Assembly (NCBI GenBank): GCA_964427175.1
Contig: CAYRTP010000048.1
Coordinates: 1 to 14,282 of the forward strand
Source: CAMEON01 sp964427175
GTDB lineage: Bacteria; Bacillota; Clostridia; Oscillospirales; CAG-272
Length of the DNA stretch: 14,282 nucleotides
Direction: 5' to 3'
Of the stretch, positions 1-5,245 are shown piece after piece (position 1 is the stretch's first letter; every line of letters begins with the position of its first letter). Under the pieces are notes generated by a model. The model was not told the origin of the DNA and did not search any database. It saw only the letters and a list, made by a program, of their open reading frames with translations. The position numbers were made by a program, and so were the translations under genes.

Positions 1-5
1 ACAAC

Positions 6-91
6 GCCGGTGTGATGGAATGGTAGACGTGACGGACTCAAAATCCGTTGGTGGCAACACCGTGTGGGTTCGAGTCCCACCACCGGCACCA
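6..91 (+). tRNA. tRNA-Leu (anticodon CAA)
   Basis: This is a class II tRNA with a complete cloverleaf. The acceptor stem GCCGGTG (6-12) pairs with CACCGGC (81-87), followed by A88 and an encoded CCA (89-91). The anticodon stem ACGGA/TCCGT (32-36, 44-48) encloses the loop CTCAAAA, which places anticodon CAA at 39-41 and so decodes UUG. The long variable arm (GGTG-GCAA-CACC) is typical of tRNA-Leu. The T arm GTGGG-TTCGAGT-CCCAC occupies 64-80. The promoter must lie outside the window. The stem of a strong hairpin terminator begins one base after CCA. Confidence 0.97.
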
Positions 92-136
92 CGAAAAAGA
101 CCTTATTTGTCTACGGGACAAATAAGGTCTTTTTCG
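92..136 (+). terminator. tRNA-Leu terminator, probably bidirectional
   Basis: A perfect 20-bp inverted repeat (92-111 with 117-136) encloses the 5-nt loop TACGG. The outer stem is A-rich on the left and T-rich on the right (GGTCTTTTTCG), so a U tract forms in either direction. It directly follows the CCA end of the tRNA and would both terminate the transcript and set its 3' trailer. Confidence 0.85.
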
Positions 137-140
137 AACT

Positions 141-345
141 AAGTGTTCCGCACTGCGGAACGTGAAGTATGCTTCGCAAGTGAAGCGCACTTCGTGCGTG
201 AAGTGTGCCTTCGGCACGATATGCGGAACACTTAACTTCACTTTGCGCCGTAGGTGCAATACTTCACTTGGGCGATAGCCCAAACATCACTGCGGCGTAG
301 CCGCTACTTCACTTTCTTTTATGATTATACAAGGCTTACGCCTTG
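141..345. repeat. Array of small hairpins separated by GTGAAGT / ACTTCAC heptamers
   Basis: This is the gene-free stretch after the tRNA. Forward heptamers (GTGAAG[T]) begin at 162, 180 and 198, and inverted ones (ACTTCAC) at 235, 261, 284 (as ACATCAC) and 306. Between them sit short perfect or near-perfect hairpins: 145-161, 170-178, 186-198 (loop TTC), 205-217 (loop TTC), 243-259 (loop GTA, one G-T pair), 268-283 (loop GATA) and 292-304 (loop GTA). An outer pair, AAGTGTTCCG (141-150) and CGGAACACTT (224-233), encloses the forward half. A last hairpin, CAAGGC-TTAC-GCCTTG, lies at 330-345. The hairpin stems differ from each other in sequence, so structure rather than sequence recurs. I recall similar repeats in Clostridia genomes but cannot name a family. 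Confidence 0.8.
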
Positions 346-371
346 ATTTATCCCTGAAAGTGTGATATAAT
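343..371 (+). promoter_or_regulatory. Sigma-A promoter of the DUF4304-like gene
   Basis: A -35 box TTGATT (343-348), a 17-bp spacer and a -10 box TATAAT (366-371), with an extended -10 TGA (363-365). The first three bases of the -35 box are the closing arm of the hairpin at 330-345, so the upstream repeat array touches the promoter. Confidence 0.8.
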
Positions 372-397
372 ACTTTTAAAGAAGGGAGATGAGCGAT

Positions 398-1105
398 ATG
401 TATTTTGAAAAGGACAAGCAGCTTGACACAAAATCCATTGTGGACGAAATTGAAAAGGCAGTATATGCGGAAGTGAAGATGTTGGGCTTCAAAAAGCACG
501 GGCGTACCCTTCATCGATTTGTGGATGGAGACATTTCTCAAGTTATCAATTTCCAAATAGGATGTCCGCCAAAGGGCATTTATGACGTTCTTTGGGTAAA
601 CATAGGAATTCGTGTTCCGGAATGCCAGCTTCGAAGCTTTGTTCCGGAGGCTAATATAAAAAAATATTATCCCGAACCCTGGTGCAATATGCGAAGTTGT
701 CTTAGAGAGATTGAAGGAAAAAAAGAGGATTATTATGATCTTCATGCATCGATCCAAGAAATTACAAGTGACATTCTTCGTCAAATCAAAGATTATGTAA
801 TTCCTGCATTTAATGCTCTGAATAGCCGTTTTGCAATTCTTGAAAATCGTAGAAACTATCCCCATCTGGATACTATGAACCATCATTTGATATTGATGGA
901 GGAAGCTATGATTTGGGGGCGAATGGGAAATTTGCAGAAAGCAGAAGAAGCTTTTAATCAATATTACGATAGTAAAGCACAAGAATATAAAGGACACGAG
1001 GGATGGAAGTCATACGGTTATTTGAGAGCACATTTGGACTATTTGTCGGAATTAGCCGACAAATTACATATTAAGATAAATAGAAATACGAGCGCTGACA
1101 ATTGA
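398..1105 (+). CDS. DUF4304-like protein of unknown function
   Basis: A 235-residue soluble protein with no signal peptide or membrane segment. The N-terminal part (about residues 8-115) reads like DUF4304: an initial helix, then KMLGFKKHGRTLHRF, then an IsQVINFQiG strand. I recognise this pattern from the family, whose function is unknown. The C-terminal part (about 165-220) has helix pairs with an AEEAFNQYYDSKAQEY stretch that could form a TPR-like hairpin. An ATG also exists at 389, but the ribosome site GGGAG (384-388) abuts it; the ATG at 398 has a 9-nt spacing and is preferred. The gene is clearly more AT-rich than its neighbours and uses AT-ending codons, which suggests recent acquisition. 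It has its own promoter and no terminator of its own directly behind it. Confidence 0.75.
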   Translation: MYFEKDKQLDTKSIVDEIEKAVYAEVKMLGFKKHGRTLHRFVDGDISQVINFQIGCPPKGIYDVLWVNIGIRVPECQLRSFVPEANIKKYYPEPWCNMRSCLREIEGKKEDYYDLHASIQEITSDILRQIKDYVIPAFNALNSRFAILENRRNYPHLDTMNHHLILMEEAMIWGRMGNLQKAEEAFNQYYDSKAQEYKGHEGWKSYGYLRAHLDYLSELADKLHIKINRNTSADN

Positions 1106-1118
1106 TCGCTCAAAGTAG

Positions 1119-1220
1119 CAGAAATCCCTGTACCGCACAACCGTCTCGGACACCGACGCCAAACGGCTGGACACCACCCTGTATATCAGCCGCGCGTCGC
1201 CGACAGCCGACGTCTCGTAA
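1119..1220 (+). pseudogene. Possible GC-rich 3' remnant of an older gene
   Basis: Thirty-three codons and a TAA stop are open in frame, reading QKSLYRTTVSDTDAKR... and ending SPTADVS. No start codon or ribosome site precedes them, and an in-frame TAG lies immediately upstream (1116-1118). The base composition returns abruptly from the AT-rich preceding gene to the GC-rich, C-ending codon style of the rest of the window. A terminator follows 20 bases downstream in the same direction. This is what the tail of a gene whose front was replaced would look like. I do not recognise the family, and a chance open stretch is possible. Confidence 0.35.
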
Positions 1221-1239
1221 TCCGCCCCCCTCCACCTCC

Positions 1240-1290
1240 GCCGTCAAGCAGATCCAATCCCGGATCCGCGCCTGACGGCCCTTTCTTTTT
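1240..1290 (+). terminator. Intrinsic terminator behind the gene remnant
   Basis: GCCGTCA (1240-1246) pairs with TGACGGC (1273-1279). An inner hairpin GATCC/GGATC (1251-1255, 1262-1266) lies within, and the pyrimidine tract CCTTTCTTTTT ends at 1290. It would end transcription of the remnant and of the DUF4304-like gene upstream. The rest of 1106-1405 holds only the next gene's promoter. Confidence 0.6.
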
Positions 1291-1347
1291 CCAACCAAAT
1301 TGCGATTTTATGCCCCCCGCGGCCCTCGGAAGTCGCCAAACGGTCCC

Positions 1348-1376
1348 TTTACATTCCCCGCGATCTGTGGTATAAT
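1348..1376 (+). promoter_or_regulatory. Promoter of the first XRE regulator
   Basis: A -35 box TTTACA (1348-1353), a 17-bp spacer ending in TGG (extended -10) and a -10 box TATAAT (1371-1376). The 5' leader is only about 23 nt before the ATG. Confidence 0.85.
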
Positions 1377-1405
1377 ACAGACAGAACAAAAAAGGAGGAC
1401 CAACC

Positions 1406-2248
1406 ATGAGTACCTACACCACCATGGGTGAGCGCATCGCCCACTTCCGCAAGCGCAAACAACTGACCCAGGAGGAGCTCGGCCAAGCCCTGGGGGTGAG
1501 CAACCAGGCCGTGTCCAAATGGGAAAAGAACATCTCCCTCCCCGACGTTATGCTCCTCCCCCACCTGGCGCGGGCCCTGGACGTGACCCTGGACGCGCTG
1601 TACGGTCTGGAGCCCGAGGCACCCGCGCCTACACGGTCCACCGCCGATGATTTTCCCAAGCTGGCCTACGATACCCTGTTCCGTTTGTACTACGATCACG
1701 CAGGCGAGTGCTTCAACGGAAGATTGAATGAGTTCGCGTCCTGGACCGAGCAGATTGCCCAAGGCTGGATGCTGGGCTGTCTCTCCAACACCGAGGGGGG
1801 ATTTTTCCTGGCCGACGAGCTGGCCTTCACCGACCGCACCTACAAGGCGGAGGGGAGCGAGGCCATCTTTACCTCGGCTGAAGTCAGCAAGGCGCTGAAG
1901 CACCTCTCGGACAAGACCGTGCGAAAAGTCCTGGCCTACCTATACCGCGAGACGGTAGCGACCGACAAAACCACCCACGGTTATTTCCTCCTGCCCCAAA
2001 TCACCGAGGGCTGTTCCCTGTCCGCCGACGATGCCGAGGAGGCCCTGGAAAAGCTCCAGTTACTCGAGCTGATTGAGACCGTCACCTCTCCCTCCGGGCC
2101 CACCGAATACGCATTTCTCCTGGGCAACAGCCTGTACGCCCTGACCCTTTGCCACCTGGCCGAGCTGCTGGTACGGGACAAGACGTGGCACGTGGTGCGG
2201 GACACCTCGATGATCTCGGATTATGCGTTTTTGCAAAAGAAACCCTGA
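1406..2248 (+). CDS. XRE-family transcriptional regulator with unknown C-terminal domain
   Basis: A 280-residue cytoplasmic protein. Residues about 8-66 form a helix-turn-helix of the Cro/C1 type, with the recognition region LTQEELGQALGVSNQAVSKWE followed by the usual P-D-V and L-D-A-L-Y elements. A short Pro/Ala linker (69-77) leads to a helical C-terminal domain (about 84-280) that I do not recognise. Residues about 200-240 (SLSADDAEEALEKLQLLELIE, then strands) resemble a winged helix, so the protein may carry a second DNA-binding or dimerisation fold; that is inference. The ATG follows AGGAGG (1393-1398) with a 7-nt spacing. It is a single-gene transcript with its own promoter and terminator. 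The next gene is a distant paralogue in the DNA-binding domain only. The ligand or target is unknown; autoregulation is common in this family. Confidence 0.88.
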   Translation: MSTYTTMGERIAHFRKRKQLTQEELGQALGVSNQAVSKWEKNISLPDVMLLPHLARALDVTLDALYGLEPEAPAPTRSTADDFPKLAYDTLFRLYYDHAGECFNGRLNEFASWTEQIAQGWMLGCLSNTEGGFFLADELAFTDRTYKAEGSEAIFTSAEVSKALKHLSDKTVRKVLAYLYRETVATDKTTHGYFLLPQITEGCSLSADDAEEALEKLQLLELIETVTSPSGPTEYAFLLGNSLYALTLCHLAELLVRDKTWHVVRDTSMISDYAFLQKKP

Positions 2249-2277
2249 CAAAAAAGCGGGCTCGCCCGCTTTTTTGT
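2248..2277 (+). terminator. Terminator of the first XRE gene
   Basis: A GC-rich stem AGCGGGC/GCCCGCT flanked by A6 on the left and T6 on the right, starting at the last base of the stop codon. The A and T tracts make it usable in both directions. Confidence 0.9.
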
Positions 2278-2334
2278 GCCCAACATCTTTCCTGCCAGGA
2301 AATATTTTTCTTTCCCACTTTTCCCATCGGTATC

Positions 2335-2363
2335 TTGTCATTCCCTTTCGCGCGTGATATAAT
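2335..2363 (+). promoter_or_regulatory. Promoter of the second XRE regulator
   Basis: A -35 box TTGTCA (2335-2340), a 17-bp spacer ending in TGA (extended -10) and a -10 box TATAAT (2358-2363). It lies in the 143-bp gap after the first regulator's terminator, so the two genes are transcribed separately. Confidence 0.85.
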
Positions 2364-2391
2364 GAAGATACCAAAATCAAGGAGGTTCACC

Positions 2392-3468
2392 ATGAGCAAA
2401 ATCCATCATTTATCCGACAACATACGCCATTACCGCCGCGCCAAGGACCTGACTCAGGAACAGTTGGCCGAGGCACTGGGAGTCACCGTAGGGGCGGTCT
2501 CCAAATGGGAGTCGGGCCTCACCACCCCTGACGTGGCCCTCATCATGGAGCTGGCCGCCCTGTTTGAGACCTCGGTGGATACCCTCCTGGGCTACGAGCT
2601 CCACAAGGGCGGCGTGGCCGAGACCCTGGAGGACATGAACCGACTGTGGGAGGAGAGGCGGTTTGACGAAGCCATCCGAGCCGCCGAGCGGGCCCTGGTA
2701 CGGTTTCCCAACAGCTTCTCCATCGTCTACGGCGCGGCCATGATCTACCACATGAACTTCACTCCCCAAACGGCCATCCGTGCCGCCGAGTTGTTCCGCC
2801 GTGCTGAGGAGCTGATCGATCAGAATCGAAATCCTAAAATCACCCGCTCAACCATTCGTGAACGCATCGCGGAGTCTTACATTCGCATGGACAAATACGA
2901 GCAAGCGTTGGAACTTCTCAAGGAAAGCAACACCGACGGTTCCCAAAGTGCCCTCATCGGGCTGATCCTAGCCCGATGGCTGAAGCGTCCCGAGGAGGCT
3001 CTGACCTACCTATCGGACGCGCTGGGCCGTTGCCTCACCGAGCTTTCCCGCATCGGCATGGGCTACGCCAACGCCTACGAATCCCTGGGCCGTCACAGCG
3101 ATGCCCTGGCCATGGCCCTGTGGCAGGAGTCCCTCACCGCGGGACTGATCCTCCCCACGGGCAACTCCACCCTCACCAAGCTATGCGCCGCCTACGCCTC
3201 CGCTGCCGCTCAAATGGCCGCCGAGATGGGGGACGAGGACACCGCGCGAACCCATCTTCGCCGCGCGGTGGCAATTGCCCGCGCATTTGATAGCGCACCC
3301 GACTACAGCATGAGGCATATCCGTTTCTATCACGGCTCCGAGGAATCCGTCGCCTTCGACGATTGCGGAGAAACCGCCATGGAGGCTGTGAGAAACAATT
3401 TGGATGCCGCGGGCGAGAAGGCGCGAGAACTGCTGGCGCGTCTATGGGAGGAATGTGCCGTGGAGTAA
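2392..3468 (+). CDS. XRE-family transcriptional regulator with TPR-like C-terminal repeats
   Basis: A 358-residue cytoplasmic protein. Residues about 8-67 are a Cro/C1-type helix-turn-helix (LTQEQLAEALGVTVGAVSKWE). Residues about 76-300 are helical and contain TPR-like pairs, for example around 85-105 (EERRFDEAIRAAERALVRFP), 155-178 (RIAESYIRMDKYEQALELLK) and 223-245 (ANAYESLGRHSDALAMAL). Such HTH-TPR proteins in Firmicutes often bind peptides or partner proteins, but no peptide precursor is visible here. The start is fixed by AAGGAGG (2379-2385) six bases before the ATG; the frame is open further upstream but that part overlaps the previous gene and the promoter. The gene is monocistronic and ends at a terminator. 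The regulated genes cannot be inferred. Confidence 0.88.
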   Translation: MSKIHHLSDNIRHYRRAKDLTQEQLAEALGVTVGAVSKWESGLTTPDVALIMELAALFETSVDTLLGYELHKGGVAETLEDMNRLWEERRFDEAIRAAERALVRFPNSFSIVYGAAMIYHMNFTPQTAIRAAELFRRAEELIDQNRNPKITRSTIRERIAESYIRMDKYEQALELLKESNTDGSQSALIGLILARWLKRPEEALTYLSDALGRCLTELSRIGMGYANAYESLGRHSDALAMALWQESLTAGLILPTGNSTLTKLCAAYASAAAQMAAEMGDEDTARTHLRRAVAIARAFDSAPDYSMRHIRFYHGSEESVAFDDCGETAMEAVRNNLDAAGEKARELLARLWEECAVE

Positions 3469-3483
3469 TCCCCGTAACCCATA

Positions 3484-3525
3484 AAAACCCCGCCGACACC
3501 CTCCCGGGTACCGACGGGGTTTTCA
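3484..3525 (+). terminator. Terminator of the second XRE gene
   Basis: AAAACCCCG (3484-3492) pairs with CGGGGTTTT (3515-3523), with partial pairing inside around CCGAC/GTACCG. It starts 16 bases after the stop codon. A- and T-rich outer flanks could allow use in either direction. Confidence 0.8.
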
Positions 3526-3561
3526 ATCTGATCTGGCGGCGCGCATCAACATAAAAAAACG

Positions 3562-3655
3562 GTCATGCTAAGCGGAGCGCGAAGTCGAAGGATCTCCTAC
3601 CCGATCAGAGATCCTTCGACTACACTCCGCGTTGCTCCGTTTCGCTCAGGATGAC
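3562..3655. repeat. Long palindromic repeat, probably acting as the ispE terminator
   Basis: An imperfect 94-bp palindrome bounded by GTCATGCT on the left and GGATGAC on the right. The core is a perfect 14-bp stem (3583-3596 with 3608-3621) around an 11-nt loop; the outer arms are unequal, the right one being longer by about 13 bases. On the minus strand the hairpin is followed by T7 (A7 at 3553-3559 on the plus strand), and on the plus strand by CTCTTTTTC. It therefore fits a rho-independent terminator for ispE, which ends at 3679. Sequences of this GTCATGCTGAGC...GCTCAGGATGAC style recur in many bacterial genomes, from memory. Confidence 0.75.
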
Positions 3656-3678
3656 TCTTTTTCAAAGAAAAACGCGTA

Positions 3679-4629
3679 TCATGCGTTTACAGGCAACGCC
3701 GCCACCGGCTCACAAATATAAGCCGTAACGCCTCGGGCCTCCAAAGCCTCCTTGGCCCTCTGCGCGCTCCCGTCTCCCTTTCGGAAGACACCGAACACCG
3801 AGGGGCCGCTCCCGCTCATGAGGGCGGTGACCGCCCCCGCCGAAAGCAGGGTCTCCTTGATCTCCCGCGCCACGGGGCGTTCGGGGAGGATCACGGACTC
3901 GAACAGATTGAAGACGTTGGAGCAGACCCCGTCGGGATCCCCGCTACGCAGGGAGGAGCACAGGCGGGTCAGTTCCTCGGTCTTGGGGGTGTAGGCGGCG
4001 GGGTCGAAGTTTCCGTACCGCTCGTCCAGCGCACGGTAGGCGGCGGGGGTGGAGACCCCCTCACCGCCGCAGGCGATGACCAGGTCGCAGTTGGTCAGGG
4101 GCGGGATGGGAGTCAGAGCCTCCCCCACCCCCCGGGTGATCTGCGCGCCCCCCATGATGCAGAAGGGCACGTCGGCCCCCAGGGTCAGCCCCACCTCGCA
4201 GAGGGCGGCGGGGGTCAGGGGACTCCCGAACAGGCGGTTAAGAGCCGCCAGCACCGCGGCGGCATCGGTGCTTCCCCCCGCCAGCCCCGCGGCGGCAGGA
4301 ATGCGCTTGTCAATGTGGATAGCCAGCTTCCTGCATCCCCGTCCCGTGGCCGACAGGAAGGCCTCGGCGGCCCTCCAGGCCAGGTTGCGGCGGTCGGTTG
4401 GGATGTCGGGGTTGGTGCAGGTCAGGGTCATGGTCTCGGCCATCCCGGGGCGGGGCCCCAGGACGCACAGGTACATCCCGTCCACGGGATCGGTCACCGA
4501 GACGGTGACCGTATCGCAGAGGGACACGGCCTGCATGACCCCCGCGATGGTGTGGTATCCATCGGGGCGGCGGCCCGTGATGTCCAAAAAGAGGTTGATC
4601 TTGGCGTTGGCGGTTACGGTCAGTTCCAT
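3679..4629 (-). CDS. ispE: 4-diphosphocytidyl-2-C-methyl-D-erythritol kinase
   Basis: IspE phosphorylates the 2-hydroxyl of CDP-methylerythritol with ATP, the fourth step of the MEP route to isoprenoid precursors, in the cytoplasm. The 316-residue length is slightly above the usual 280-300. GHMP-kinase hallmarks are visible: NAKINLFLDI with Lys10 near the N terminus, RPDGYH (21-26), the ATP loop PAAAGLAGGSTDAA (111-124) with the expected catalytic Asp122, GADVPF (151-156), and MSGSGPSVFG (271-280). The ATG at 4629 is preferred because AGGAGG lies 9 nt upstream; an ATG at 4638 directly abuts AGGAGG and the frame is open further up to 4689. No other MEP-pathway gene is adjacent, so the gene appears to stand alone. 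I see no convincing promoter: the upstream DNA is full of repeats, including a solo element end at 4692-4711. Confidence 0.96.
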   Translation of the reverse strand: MELTVTANAKINLFLDITGRRPDGYHTIAGVMQAVSLCDTVTVSVTDPVDGMYLCVLGPRPGMAETMTLTCTNPDIPTDRRNLAWRAAEAFLSATGRGCRKLAIHIDKRIPAAAGLAGGSTDAAAVLAALNRLFGSPLTPAALCEVGLTLGADVPFCIMGGAQITRGVGEALTPIPPLTNCDLVIACGGEGVSTPAAYRALDERYGNFDPAAYTPKTEELTRLCSSLRSGDPDGVCSNVFNLFESVILPERPVAREIKETLLSAGAVTALMSGSGPSVFGVFRKGDGSAQRAKEALEARGVTAYICEPVAALPVNA

Positions 4630-4691
4630 ATATTCCATCCTCCTGTGGCGAGTGGGTTTGGGGGTATTTCTTCCATCATTAACCATCATTA

Positions 4692-4711
4692 AGATGTGTT
4701 CGATAACCCCT
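4692..4711 (+). repeat. Solo copy of the 4983-5129 element's terminal repeat
   Basis: AGATGTGTTCGATAACCCCT matches 18 of 20 bases of the left end of the element beginning at 4983. No inverted partner lies close by. It sits 62-82 bases upstream of the ispE start, within the probable promoter or leader region. Immediately before it, the 10-mer CCATCATTAA is repeated in tandem (about 4673-4692). Confidence 0.65.
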
Positions 4712-4739
4712 CGTAATACCTTGAAATCCTACAAATAGG

Positions 4740-4955
4740 TATATTTTTTTGGGGACCCTCATCCGTCATCCGAGCAAGCTCGGATGCCACCTTCCCCCCA
4801 GGGGAAGGCAAGGATGTAGGCATTTTCTTGTTTCTTTCCAAACAGATAAGCATCTCTTGATTCAGAAAATAGCGTAGAACGGAAACGTCTTGCCTTCCCC
4901 TGGGGGAAGGTGGCACGCCCTACGGGCGTGACGGATGAGGGTCTCCCAAAATATA
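4740..4955. mobile_element. MITE-like element with about 70-bp terminal inverted repeats
   Basis: The left arm (4740-4812) and right arm (4889-4955) are inverted copies: TATATTTT outer ends, then GGGGACCCTCATCCGTCA on the left against GGGAGACCCTCATCCGTCA on the reverse-read right, then a short hairpin, then a CCACCTTCCCC...AGGGGAAGGCAAG block. The embedded hairpins differ in sequence (4767-4786 CATCCGAG/CTCGGATG; 4914-4930 CACGCCC/GGGCGTG). The core of about 76 bp (4813-4888) is AT-richer and non-coding. With no coding capacity, two structured arms and a short core, the element resembles a miniature inverted-repeat element. I have not identified a target duplication or a parent transposon. 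Confidence 0.65.
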
Positions 4956-4982
4956 AGGCTCTTTTCCGTCAATCGGATACAT

Positions 4983-5129
4983 TAGACGTGCTCGATAACC
5001 CCTTCCGGGGGGTGTGGGGGAGGCGTTGCGCCTCCCGCCAACATACGGCGTAGGACAGGTTATTCGGGAGGGGAAACCCCTCCCCTACGGACAAAATTTT
5101 GGAAAACAAAGGGTTATCGATCACGTCTA
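4983..5129. mobile_element. Second MITE-like element with 22-bp terminal inverted repeats
   Basis: The left end TAGACGTGCTCGATAACCCC (continuing TT, 4983-5004) and the reverse complement of 5108-5129 agree at 20 of 22 positions. The 103-bp interior contains the hairpin AGGCGTTGCGCCT (5021-5033) and GGGAGGGGAAACCCCTCCC (about 5070-5088), but no coding sequence. A third copy of the end lies alone at 4692-4711. The element lies 27 bp from the first MITE-like element, so the region between ispE and the transglutaminase operon has collected at least two unrelated repeats. Confidence 0.65.
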
Positions 5130-5139
5130 TTATACCACA

Positions 5140-5176
5140 CCCCGCGCCAAAACGCAAGAGGGGGCGGGGCTTTTTT
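5140..5176 (+). terminator. Orphan terminator-like hairpin
   Basis: CCCCGC (5140-5145) pairs with GCGGGG (5164-5169), with partial pairing of the next bases, and T6 follows at 5171-5176. The U tract is on the plus strand, yet no plus-strand gene lies within 1.6 kb upstream. It may be a remnant of a lost gene or protect against transcription coming out of the repeat region. Confidence 0.5.
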
Positions 5177-5203
5177 GCCATATAGGAAACCACGGCCATA
5201 TTC

Positions 5204-5240
5204 CAAAAAGCGAACCGCCTCCCGCAGGAGACGGTTCTTT
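5204..5240 (-). terminator. Terminator of the moxR-DUF58-transglutaminase operon
   Basis: On the minus strand GAACCG (5232-5237) pairs with CGGTTC (5212-5217), the inner CTCC/GGAG also pairs, and GCTTTTTGG follows. It lies 8 bases after the stop codon of the last operon gene. Confidence 0.85.
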
Positions 5241-5245
5241 TGGTA

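Noticed and set aside
6..91. tRNA-Leu as the attachment site of an integrated element
   Set aside because: I found no direct repeat of the tRNA 3' end downstream and no integrase gene in the window.
141..345. CRISPR array
   Set aside because: The repeated unit is only 7 bases, it inverts halfway, and the intervening segments are themselves palindromes of 9-17 bases rather than unique spacers.
2149..2391. N-terminal extension of the second XRE regulator
   Set aside because: It would overlap the previous gene, its terminator and a good promoter; the ATG at 2392 has an ideal AAGGAGG site.
4049..4738. Plus-strand open frame of 229 codons over ispE
   Set aside because: ispE on the minus strand has all GHMP-kinase motifs and a ribosome site; the plus frame has no motif and an atypical composition.
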